64,000 nucleotides of DNA. It comes from Nocardioides sp. Arc9.136 (GTDB taxonomy: Bacteria; Actinomycetota; Actinomycetes; Propionibacteriales; Nocardioidaceae). The notes beneath the pieces are model-generated. The model saw only the letters and a program-made list of their open reading frames with translations. It was not told the origin of the DNA and did not search any database. A program made the translations under genes and the position numbers. The stretch is from positions 1,798,001 to 1,862,000 of the forward strand of contig NZ_CP113431.1 in NCBI RefSeq assembly GCF_030506255.1. Reading direction: 5' to 3'. Positions 1 to 7,891 of the stretch are shown in pieces; the first letter of the stretch is position 1; each line of letters starts with the position of its first letter.

Positions 1-55
1 CCGGCGGGGTGGTCGCGGGGGTCGGGGGCACACCGGGACCGGCTAGATTCCTCCC

Positions 56-2752
56 GTGACCGAGCAGGACGTCCCCACCGCCCCCCGGCACTGGGAGGCC
101 GACGTCCTGCTCCGGGACGGACGCACCGCCCACATCCGGCCGATCGGCCCTGCGGACGCCGACCTGCTGGTGGAGTTCTACGCCCGGGTCTCCGACACCT
201 CGAAGTACTACCGGTTCTTCTCGCCGATGCCGCGCCTCTCCGACCGCGACGTCAAGCGGTTCACCCAGGTCGACCACCGCGACCGCGTGGCGTTCGTGCT
301 CACCCTCAGCGGGCAGATGATCGCCGTCGGTCGCTACGACGTCGTCCGGCCCGGCGAGGCGGAGGTCGCCTTCCTCGTCGAGGACAGGCACCAGGGCCGG
401 GGCATCGCCCAGCTGCTGCTCGAGCACCTCGCCCAGGCCGGCCGCGAGCGCGGGGTGGAGCGGTTCGTCGCCGAGGTGCTGCCCGACAACACCCGGATGA
501 TCCAGACCTTCCGCGACGCCGGCTACCACGTGGCCAGCGAGTACGAGGACGGCGTGCTGGTCCTGGAGTTCCCGATCACCCCCACCGACACCGCGATCGG
601 GCTGATGCAGGGCCGGGAGCACAAGGCCGAGGCCGCCTCGATCGAGCGGTTCTTCAACCCCCGCTCGGTCGCCGTCATCGGCGCCTCCCGGCGGCAGGAC
701 ACCATCGGCCAGGCGCTCGTGCGCCACCTGGTCACCGGCGACTTCACCGGGCGGGTGTACGTCGTGAACCCGACCGCCGCCGCGGTCTCGGGCATGCCGG
801 CGTACAAGACCGTCGGCGACATCCCCGACGAGGTCGACGTGGCGATCGTGGCGGTGCCGGCGGAGTCGGTGCAGGACGTCGTGCTCGACTGCGCCGCGAA
901 GGGCGTCCACGGCCTCGTCGTGATCTCCTCGGGCTTCGCCGAGACCGGCGAGGAGGGCCGCCAGCGCCAGCGCCGGCTGGTGGGGCTCTCCCGCTCCTAC
1001 GGCCTGCGCCTGATCGGCCCGAACTGCCTGGGGATCATCAACACCGACCCCTCCGTCTCGATCAACGCCTCGCTGTCCTCGGTGATGCCGCCGCGCGGTC
1101 GTGCCGGGTTCTTCTGCCAGTCCGGCGCGCTCGGCTCCGCGATCCTGGAGAAGGTCCAGAACCGCGGCCTCGGCCTGTCCACCTTCGTCAGCGCGGGCAA
1201 CCGCGCCGACGTCTCGGGCAACGACCTGCTGCAGTACTGGGAGGAGGACGACTCCACCGAGGTCGTCCTGCTCTACCTGGAGTCCATCGGCAACCCGCGC
1301 AAGTTCTCCCGCATCGCGCGCCGGGTCTCGCTGCGCAAGCCGATCATCGCGGTGCGCTCGGGGCGCACCACCCAGGGCGTGCCGATGGGCCACGCGGTGC
1401 GCCGGATCTCCGCCCCTCCGCAGGCGGTCGACGCGATGTTCCGCCAGGCCGGGGTGATCCAGGTCGACACGCTCGAGGAGATGTTCGACGTCGCCCAGCT
1501 GCTGGCCCACCAGCCGCTGCCGCGCGGGCGCCGGGTCGCGATCGTGGGCAACTCCGACGCGCTCGGCCTGCTCGCCGCCGACGCCGCCGCGGCCGTGGGC
1601 CTGGTGGTCAACAAGTCCGTCGCGCTCGGCGCCGAGGCGACGGCCGAGGACTTCGAGGACGCCCTCGACGCCGCCATCGACGACCCCGAGATCGACTCGG
1701 TCGTCGCGGTCTACATCCCGCCGCTCAACGTCTCCGGCGAGGACGTCGCGAACGTCCTGGCGGCCGTCGGCGAGCAGTCCGACAAGCCGCTGGTCTCCTC
1801 CTTCCTCGGCGCCGAGGGCGTGCCCGAGCTGCTGCGCGTGCCCGACGTGGCCGGCTCGACCGCCGGTCGCGGCTCGGTGCCGTCGTACCCCGCCGTGGAG
1901 TACGCCGTGCGCGCGCTCGCCCGCGTCGTGGAGTACGCCGTGTGGCTGCGCACCCCCGACGCCCCGCCCCGCGTCGGCGACACGGTCGACCCGCGCACCG
2001 CGAAGGCCGTCGTCAACCGGGTGCTCACCCAGCACCCCGAGGGCGTCGAGCTGAGCCAGGAGACCCTGGCCGAGCTGCTCGCGGCGTACGGCGTGGAGCT
2101 GTGGCCGGTGCACCGCGTCGCCAGTCTCGAGGAGGCCCGCGCGGCCGGGGAGTCGCTCGGGTGGGACGTGGTGCTCAAGGCGACCGCCGACCACCTCCGC
2201 GAGCGGCCGGACCTGGCCCACGTCTGGCGCAACATCGACGATCCCGAGGAGATGACCGACGCCTGGGACTCGCTGTCCTCGGTCATCGGCGACCCCGCCG
2301 GCGCGGGCTTCGTGGTCCAGAAGGTGGCGCAGCCCGGCGTGCCGGTCTCGATCCGCTCGATCGAGGACCCGCTCTTCGGCCCGGTCGTGTCCTTCGGCAT
2401 CTCGGGTCCGATCACCGACCTGCTGACCGACCGCTCCTACCGGATCCCGCCGCTCAGCGAGCGCGACGCGGCGGCGATGGTGCGCGAGATCAAGGCCGCG
2501 CCGATGCTCTTCGGCTACCGCGGCAGCGAGGTGGTCGACGTGGCCGAGGTCGAGCGGCTGATCCTGCGGGTCTCCCAGCTGCAGAACGACCTGCCCCAGG
2601 TGCGCTCCCTCGAGCTCTCCCTGGTCCTGGCCGGTGCGCACGGCGCCAGCGTGCTGACCGCGGCCGGGCGGGTCGAGCCGGTGACCGACCCGCGCTCGGA
2701 CTGGTTCGTGCGCCGGCTGCCGTCGCTGCCGGGGGACACGCTCCCGAGCTGA
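56..2752 (+). CDS. GNAT acetyltransferase fused to NDP-forming acyl-CoA synthetase-like protein (Pat-type)
   Basis: The 898-residue protein begins with a GNAT acetyltransferase domain (about residues 15-170, acetyl-CoA loop HQGRGIAQLL). A Rossmann CoA-binding domain follows (from about 200, AVIGASRR; LIGPNCLGIIN near 320), then a CoA-ligase domain and a C-terminal ATP-grasp-like domain (about 690-890). This GNAT-first order matches actinobacterial type II protein lysine acetyltransferases, the PatA-like enzymes that modify acyl-CoA synthetases. Whether the synthetase half is active or only a regulatory acyl-CoA sensor cannot be decided by eye. A TAGATT hexamer (44-49) ends six bases before the GTG start and no Shine-Dalgarno is present, so the mRNA is probably leaderless. 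It could equally be annotated as an ADP-forming acetyl-CoA synthetase. Confidence 0.9.
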   Translation: MTEQDVPTAPRHWEADVLLRDGRTAHIRPIGPADADLLVEFYARVSDTSKYYRFFSPMPRLSDRDVKRFTQVDHRDRVAFVLTLSGQMIAVGRYDVVRPGEAEVAFLVEDRHQGRGIAQLLLEHLAQAGRERGVERFVAEVLPDNTRMIQTFRDAGYHVASEYEDGVLVLEFPITPTDTAIGLMQGREHKAEAASIERFFNPRSVAVIGASRRQDTIGQALVRHLVTGDFTGRVYVVNPTAAAVSGMPAYKTVGDIPDEVDVAIVAVPAESVQDVVLDCAAKGVHGLVVISSGFAETGEEGRQRQRRLVGLSRSYGLRLIGPNCLGIINTDPSVSINASLSSVMPPRGRAGFFCQSGALGSAILEKVQNRGLGLSTFVSAGNRADVSGNDLLQYWEEDDSTEVVLLYLESIGNPRKFSRIARRVSLRKPIIAVRSGRTTQGVPMGHAVRRISAPPQAVDAMFRQAGVIQVDTLEEMFDVAQLLAHQPLPRGRRVAIVGNSDALGLLAADAAAAVGLVVNKSVALGAEATAEDFEDALDAAIDDPEIDSVVAVYIPPLNVSGEDVANVLAAVGEQSDKPLVSSFLGAEGVPELLRVPDVAGSTAGRGSVPSYPAVEYAVRALARVVEYAVWLRTPDAPPRVGDTVDPRTAKAVVNRVLTQHPEGVELSQETLAELLAAYGVELWPVHRVASLEEARAAGESLGWDVVLKATADHLRERPDLAHVWRNIDDPEEMTDAWDSLSSVIGDPAGAGFVVQKVAQPGVPVSIRSIEDPLFGPVVSFGISGPITDLLTDRSYRIPPLSERDAAAMVREIKAAPMLFGYRGSEVVDVAEVERLILRVSQLQNDLPQVRSLELSLVLAGAHGASVLTAAGRVEPVTDPRSDWFVRRLPSLPGDTLPS

Positions 2753-2826
2753 GGCGGGCCCGGGCGCGGGCGGACCGGTCCCGGCCGGACTGAGCCGGTG
2801 GGGGAGGTGCGTGACACACTGCGCGC

Positions 2827-3411
2827 ATGCGCAGCCGCACCACCGACGACCGGGACCGGGCCACCGAGCTCCGGCACGCCATCGACCGCACCGGCTACTA
2901 CCCCGAGGTCGTCGGGGACGGCGTGGCGGCGGCGGTCGCGGGCGAGCAGGTCCTGTCGTTCTTCGTCCACCACGAGCCGACCTTCGAGCGTGACGAGGTA
3001 CGTCGCCACCTCAGCGTCGTGGTGCTGACCCCCAGCCGGCTGGTGCTCGCGCACACCGACGAGCACCCCGGCGACGACCTGCTGCCGGAGCCCTACACCT
3101 CGACCTCGACCGAGGCGGTCAGCCTCTCGGCGGTCAAGTCCGTGGTCGTCACCCGCAACATCGCCAACCCGACCTCCGGTCCCTCGCGGCCCGCCGAGGT
3201 CGTCATGACCATCGGCTGGGGCGGGGTCGCCCGGATCGACCTGGAGCCGGCCGGCTGCTCGGACCCCAGCTGCGAGGCCGACCACGGCTACACCGGCGTG
3301 CTGTCCTCCGACGACTTCTCCCTGCGGGTCTCCGCCGCCGCCGACGGGGCCGACGCGGTCCACGGGCTGCTGTCCTTCGCCGAGTCGCTCTCGGCCGCCA
3401 CCCACGCCTGA
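2827..3411 (+). CDS. DUF5998 family protein
   Basis: This 194-residue soluble protein has the actinobacterial DUF5998 pattern: an N-terminal helix, an FFVHHEPTFE stretch, and a beta-rich core containing VVVLTPSRLVLAHTDEH. A CSDPSCEADHGY segment near residue 145 could bind metal. The biochemical role is unknown. It lies 11 bases before the phosphatase-like gene at 3423, and in other actinobacteria the two are usually neighbours, so they are probably co-transcribed and functionally linked. The hexamer CACACT (2815-2820) sits six bases before the ATG, suggesting a leaderless start. The family name is recalled from homologues. Confidence 0.8.
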   Translation: MRSRTTDDRDRATELRHAIDRTGYYPEVVGDGVAAAVAGEQVLSFFVHHEPTFERDEVRRHLSVVVLTPSRLVLAHTDEHPGDDLLPEPYTSTSTEAVSLSAVKSVVVTRNIANPTSGPSRPAEVVMTIGWGGVARIDLEPAGCSDPSCEADHGYTGVLSSDDFSLRVSAAADGADAVHGLLSFAESLSAATHA

Positions 3412-3422
3412 CGCCGACGACC

Positions 3423-4562
3423 GTGTCCTCCTCGAGCCCCTCGCCGGTGGACTTCCACGAGCCGGCCTACGGCCAGCGCTCGCTCTCCGACGTCGTGCCC
3501 GCCGTCGCGGTCGCGCTGGGCGTCGACCTCGGCGGGCCGACCCCGACCGGCCTCGAGCTGCCGCCGGCCTCGTCGTACGTGCTGTTCCTGGTCGACGGCC
3601 TCGGGCACCGGCTGCTGGAGCGGCACGGCCACGCCGCGCCGTACCTCTCCTCGCTGCTGGGGCAGGCGCCCGCCACCGCCGGCGTGCCGTCGACCACCGC
3701 GACCAGCCTCACCTCGCTGGGCACCGGCCTCGTGCCGGGCGTGCACGGCCTGGTCGGGTTCACCACGCGGGTGCCGGGCACCGACCGGCTGCTCAACGCG
3801 CTGGCCTGGTCCAAGGACGTCGACCCGCTCGAGTGGCAGCCGCACCCGACCGCGTTCGCGCGGCTCGGCTCGGCCGGCGTCTCGGTCCGGGTCGTGAACA
3901 AGCGGGAGTTCGCCAGCAGCGGGCTGACGCTGGCCGGCTCCCGCGGTGCCGAGTACGTCGCCGCCGACAAGGTGGGCGAGCGGGTCGCGGCGGCGGTCGC
4001 CGCCTGCGTCGAGCGGCCGTCGCTGACCTACCTCTACGACAGCGACCTGGACTGGACGGGCCACCGGTACGGCGTCTCTTCCAGCCAGTGGCTCCAGCAG
4101 CTCTCGAGCATCGACTCCGAGGCCGAGCAGCTGCGCGAGGTGCTCCCGGCCGACGTGCGGCTCGTCGTCGTGGCCGACCACGGGATGGTCGACTGCCCGC
4201 CCGAGCACCGCCTCGACGTCGACGACCACCCCGAGCTCCGCGACGGCGTGCGGCTGCTCGGCGGCGAGGCGCGCTTCCGCCACCTCTACGTCGACCGCGG
4301 CGCGGTCGACGACGTGGCCGCGGCGTGGTCGTCGGTGCTGGGGGAGCGGGCGGAGGTGCTCACCCGCGAGCAGGCGGTCCGGCGCGGGTGGTTCGGGCCG
4401 GTGGACGCCTCGGTGCTGCCGCGGCTGGGCGACGTCGTCGTCGCCTCGACCGGCGACCACGGTGTGTTCTCGACGACCGACTTCTCCTACGAGAAGACGC
4501 TCGTGGGCCTGCACGGGTCGCTCACGCCCGAGGAGATGCTGATCCCGGTCCTGGTCGACTGA
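3423..4562 (+). CDS. Alkaline phosphatase superfamily / nucleotide pyrophosphatase-like protein
   Basis: The 379-residue protein has the metal-site layout of the alkaline phosphatase/phosphodiesterase superfamily: an early Asp in LFLVDGLGH, a nucleophile Thr in PSTTATSLTSLGTG, an Asp in LYDSDLDWTGH, then VVADHGMVD and a late His in ASTGDHGVFS. Such enzymes hydrolyse phosphomono- or phosphodiesters at two bound metal ions; the substrate is not evident. There is no signal peptide, so it is probably cytoplasmic. GTG 3423 follows the DUF5998 stop by 11 bases, which points to a two-gene operon. The superfamily is clear; the specific activity is not. Confidence 0.88.
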   Translation: MSSSSPSPVDFHEPAYGQRSLSDVVPAVAVALGVDLGGPTPTGLELPPASSYVLFLVDGLGHRLLERHGHAAPYLSSLLGQAPATAGVPSTTATSLTSLGTGLVPGVHGLVGFTTRVPGTDRLLNALAWSKDVDPLEWQPHPTAFARLGSAGVSVRVVNKREFASSGLTLAGSRGAEYVAADKVGERVAAAVAACVERPSLTYLYDSDLDWTGHRYGVSSSQWLQQLSSIDSEAEQLREVLPADVRLVVVADHGMVDCPPEHRLDVDDHPELRDGVRLLGGEARFRHLYVDRGAVDDVAAAWSSVLGERAEVLTREQAVRRGWFGPVDASVLPRLGDVVVASTGDHGVFSTTDFSYEKTLVGLHGSLTPEEMLIPVLVD

Positions 4563-4604
4563 CCACGGCGGGCACTCGCGCCGCCGGGGCGGACCGGGAG
4601 GCGC

Positions 4605-6272
4605 TCAGCCGAGCAGCGCGAGCCGACCGTGCTCGGCGTACTCCGCCTCGAGGTCGGCGACCCGCTCGGCCGTGAGCGGCCGGTAGGCGCCGTCGACGCG
4701 CTCGAAGACCGGGTCCTCACCGCGCCACAGCAGGCGGCGCAGGGAGGGCTTGTCCACCTTGCGGGTCGCGGTGACCGGCAGGTCGCTGGTCAGCCGCACG
4801 AGCCGGGGCGCCCACTTGGTGCCGAGGTCGGCCTGCTCGTCGAGGAACGCCGCGAGGTCGGAGCCGTCCACGGCGGCGGGGTCGGTGACCTGCAGCGTGG
4901 CCATCACCAGGTCGCCGGTCCGCGGGTCGGGGACGGGGTAGACCGCCGCGACGGCGACGCCGGGGAAGCGGGACAGGATCCGCTCGACCGGCGCGGCCGC
5001 GAAGTTCTCGGAGTCCACGCGCAGCCAGTCGGCGGTGCGGCCGGCGAAGTAGAAGAAGCCGTCCTCGTCGCGGTAGCCGAGGTCACCGGTCCAGAAGTCG
5101 CCGTCGCGCAACTTCTCGGCGCTCGCCTCGGGGTTCTTGTAGTAGCCCTCGAACCGCGCCGCGGCACCGCGGGAGACGATCTCGCCGGTCGCCTCCGCGG
5201 CGTTGAGCAGCTCACCGTCGGGGGAGAAGCGCGCCGGCGGGCACGGCCGGCCGTCCTCGCCGACGACGTCGATGGTGAAGCCGACCTGGGGCAGGCCCAG
5301 GGCCGCGCCGGGCGTCTCCGGGGTCCGGATGATGTAGCACGTGCCCTCCGAGGAGCCGTAGGACTCCGAGACGGCCACGCCGTAGCGCCGGAGGAACTCC
5401 TCGCGGTCGCGCGTCGACGCCTCGGTGCCGAAGCCGAAGCGCAGCTTCGTGCGGCCCTCGTCGGGGCTCTCGGGCTGGGCCAGCACGTAGGCCAGCGAGC
5501 GGCCGACGTAGTTGAAGAAGGTGGCGCCGGTCTCGAGGACGTCGGCGAGGAAGCCGGACGCCGAGAACCGGCGCCGCAGGGCGAACGCCGCGCCGTGGTT
5601 GATGCACGGGCCCCAGGCGGCCATCAGCGCGTTGCCGTGGAAGAGCGGCATCGCGTTGTACGCCACGTCCTCGGGCCCGACCGGGATCGGGGTCAGCTGG
5701 CAGACCGTCGCCCAGCGACCGGTCGAGCAGATGACCGCCTTGGGCGCGCCGGTGGAGCCGGAGGTGAAGAGCAGCAGCAGCACGCTGCGCGGGTCGAGCC
5801 CCTCGGGCGTCGCCTCGACCGGGGCGCCGGCGTGGCGCGCCAGCAGCGCGGCGTACTCCTCGCCCTCGACGTCGAGCACCGTCCCCGCGCCGTGGTCGAG
5901 GCCCTCGAGCAGCGCGTCGTGCGGGGCGGAGGTGAGGATCACCGCGCAGTCGGTCCGGCGTACGTCGGAGGCGAGCTCGGCCCCGCGCCGGGTCGGGTTG
6001 ACGCCGACGACCGTGGCGCCGGCGAGGGCGGCGCCGGCCACGAGGAAGAGGTACTCCGGGGTGTTCTCGAGCAGCACGCCGACGTGCCAGGGGGCGTCGG
6101 CCGGGCGCAGCTCCTGGAGCACCGCGGACCGCACGGCCGCCTCGGCCAGCACCTCGCGCCAGGTCCACCGGCGGCCCTCGAAGACCAGCCCGGTGCCGTC
6201 GTCCCCCGCGCGGGCGAGGAACAGCTCGGCCATCGTGGCGTGGGGCAGGACGGGCATGGTGGCGTCGGTCAC
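4605..6272 (-). CDS. fadD17: FadD17-like fatty-acyl-CoA/AMP ligase
   Basis: This AMP-forming acyl-CoA ligase activates a carboxylic acid with ATP and CoA. The P-loop-like motif LLFTSGSTGAPKA, the A5-type SYGSSEGTCYI motif and WTGDLGYRDEDGFFYFAGR are all present. The C-terminal subdomain carries VTATRKVDKPSLR with the expected catalytic lysine. Wording such as HVGVLLENTPEY, LFHGNAL and GYYKNPEA closely follows mycobacterial FadD17, a ligase associated with steroid side-chain or lipid catabolism. The start was set at GTG 6272 because TGCAAT lies six bases upstream and gives 555 residues; ATG 6257 and ATG 6296 are alternatives without a Shine-Dalgarno. It converges on the phosphatase-like gene. 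Confidence 0.88.
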   Translation of the reverse strand: MTDATMPVLPHATMAELFLARAGDDGTGLVFEGRRWTWREVLAEAAVRSAVLQELRPADAPWHVGVLLENTPEYLFLVAGAALAGATVVGVNPTRRGAELASDVRRTDCAVILTSAPHDALLEGLDHGAGTVLDVEGEEYAALLARHAGAPVEATPEGLDPRSVLLLLFTSGSTGAPKAVICSTGRWATVCQLTPIPVGPEDVAYNAMPLFHGNALMAAWGPCINHGAAFALRRRFSASGFLADVLETGATFFNYVGRSLAYVLAQPESPDEGRTKLRFGFGTEASTRDREEFLRRYGVAVSESYGSSEGTCYIIRTPETPGAALGLPQVGFTIDVVGEDGRPCPPARFSPDGELLNAAEATGEIVSRGAAARFEGYYKNPEASAEKLRDGDFWTGDLGYRDEDGFFYFAGRTADWLRVDSENFAAAPVERILSRFPGVAVAAVYPVPDPRTGDLVMATLQVTDPAAVDGSDLAAFLDEQADLGTKWAPRLVRLTSDLPVTATRKVDKPSLRRLLWRGEDPVFERVDGAYRPLTAERVADLEAEYAEHGRLALLG

Positions 6273-6347
6273 GTCGGCATTGCACCCGGTGGGCATGGGC
6301 CGGCGCGAGGGCCGATCCCGCAGACCGGGACGACGCGACGAGGGGGG

Positions 6348-7001
6348 CTACCCGAAGGGCAGCGGCTCGGGCGCCAGGGAGACCGCCTTCGCCCGGGCCG
6401 CGGTGAGGCGGCGGCGGTGGTGCTGGCGGCACAGCACCTCGTAGGCGACGTCGGCCGGCACGACGCCCGCCTCGTCCACGTCGCCGACGACGATGACCTC
6501 GCCCTCGACGACCATCGCGCCGTTCTCGGTGCGCGCGTTGTGCGTGGCGCGCTTGCCGCACCAGCACAGCGCCTCGACCTGGAGCACGTTCATCCGGTCG
6601 GCGATCTCGACCAGGCGCTGTGACCCGGGGAACAGCGCGGTCCGGAAGTCGGTGAGGATGCCGAAGGCGAAGACGTCGATCTGCAACTCGTCGACGACCT
6701 TGGCGAGCTGGTCGACCTGCTCGCGCGTGTAGAACTGCGCCTCGTCGCAGATCAGGTAGTCGATCCGGCCGCCGTGGGTCAGCGACTCCACGACGTAGCG
6801 CCAGAAGTCGAAGTCCGGGCCGACCTCGATCGCGTCGTGGGTCAGCCCGAGCCGGCTGGAGATCAGTGCCTCGCCGGCCCGGTCGTGGGTGGTGAAGATC
6901 CGGCCGGCGCGGCCGCGGGCCGCGTGGTTGTGGTTCGTCTGGAGCGCCAGGGTCGACTTGCCGGAGTCCATCGTCCCGGTGAAGAAGTGCAGTTCCGCCA
7001 C
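6348..7001 (-). CDS. tdk: Thymidine kinase (type II)
   Basis: The 217-residue enzyme phosphorylates thymidine to dTMP in the salvage pathway. It has the P-loop GTMDSGKST near the N-terminus, the CDEAQFYTREQ motif with the catalytic Glu, and the zinc-site cysteines in ALCWCGKRAT with a C-terminal CRQHH. The lasso region before the C-terminus is also recognisable. GTG 7001 was chosen because GGGAGGA lies eight bases upstream and homologues start just before the P-loop; an upstream GTG at 7034 would add 11 unlikely residues. It is divergent from the sulfurtransferase gene with a very short shared promoter region. Together with the dUTPase at 24273 it serves dTTP supply. Confidence 0.95.
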   Translation of the reverse strand: MAELHFFTGTMDSGKSTLALQTNHNHAARGRAGRIFTTHDRAGEALISSRLGLTHDAIEVGPDFDFWRYVVESLTHGGRIDYLICDEAQFYTREQVDQLAKVVDELQIDVFAFGILTDFRTALFPGSQRLVEIADRMNVLQVEALCWCGKRATHNARTENGAMVVEGEVIVVGDVDEAGVVPADVAYEVLCRQHHRRRLTAARAKAVSLAPEPLPFG

Positions 7002-7051
7002 CGGCGGATCCTCCCACGTGTCGTGGGCCGGCACGCGGCAGGATGGGTCCC

Positions 7052-7891
7052 GTGACCGGACCGCTCATCACTGCCCAGGCGCTGCAGGTGCTCCTCGCCG
7101 AGGAAGTCGCGGGGGTCACGGTGCTCGACGTCCGCTACCGGCTCGGCGGACCGCCCGGTGCCGAGGAGTTCCGGCGCGGTCACGTCCCGGGTGCGGCGTA
7201 CGTCGACCTCGACCGCGACCTCGCCGGGCCGGCCGGCCCGCGGGGCCGCCACCCGCTGCCGCGGACCGAGGACCTGCAGCGGGCGATGCGGGCGGCCGGG
7301 GTGTCCGACGGCCGCCCGGTCGTCGTCCTCGACGACTGGTCCGGGCACGCGGCGGCGCGGGCGTGGTGGCTGCTGCGCTTCCACGGCCACACGGACGTGC
7401 GCGTGCTCGACGGCGCCTGGCCGGCCTGGCTCGCCGCCGGCGGGCCGGTCGAGCAGGGCCCGACGACGGTGCCGGCCGGCGACTTCACCGCACGGCCCGG
7501 CGGCATGCCGGTGGTCGACGTCGAGGGGGTGCCCGGCGTCGAGGTGCTCGTGGACGCCCGGGCGCCGGAGCGGTACCGGGGCGACGTCGAGCCCGTCGAC
7601 CCGGTCGCCGGCCACGTGCCCGGCGCGGTCAACGTCCCGACGTCGAGCAACCTCGCCGCCGACGGGCGCTTCCGCGACGCGACATCGCTGCGCGAGGTCT
7701 ACGCAGCGGTCGGCGCCACGCCGGGGGCCGACGTGGCGGCGTACTGCGGCTCGGGCGTGACCGCGGCGCACGACGTGCTGACGATGGAGGTGGCCGGTGT
7801 GCGGGCCGCGCTGTGGCCGGGGAGCTGGAGCGAGTGGGTGGCCGAGCCGGGGCGTCCGGTGGCGACCGGCGCTACCAGTGGACGCCCTTGA
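7052..7891 (+). CDS. sseA: Thiosulfate/3-mercaptopyruvate sulfurtransferase (tandem rhodanese)
   Basis: Two rhodanese domains are present (about residues 5-135 and 150-275). The C-terminal one carries the active-site loop AYCGSGVTAAH, whose CGSGVTA form is typical of mercaptopyruvate-type sulfurtransferases. The N-terminal domain has DDWSGHAAARAWW where a cysteine would be, which is normal for the inactive half. The enzyme transfers sulfane sulfur to cyanide or thiols. GTG 7052 is preferred over ATG 7043 because CAGGAT ends seven bases before it, the local leaderless pattern, giving 279 residues. Its 3' end overlaps the convergent reductase gene by 20 bases. Confidence 0.9.
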   Translation: MTGPLITAQALQVLLAEEVAGVTVLDVRYRLGGPPGAEEFRRGHVPGAAYVDLDRDLAGPAGPRGRHPLPRTEDLQRAMRAAGVSDGRPVVVLDDWSGHAAARAWWLLRFHGHTDVRVLDGAWPAWLAAGGPVEQGPTTVPAGDFTARPGGMPVVDVEGVPGVEVLVDARAPERYRGDVEPVDPVAGHVPGAVNVPTSSNLAADGRFRDATSLREVYAAVGATPGADVAAYCGSGVTAAHDVLTMEVAGVRAALWPGSWSEWVAEPGRPVATGATSGRP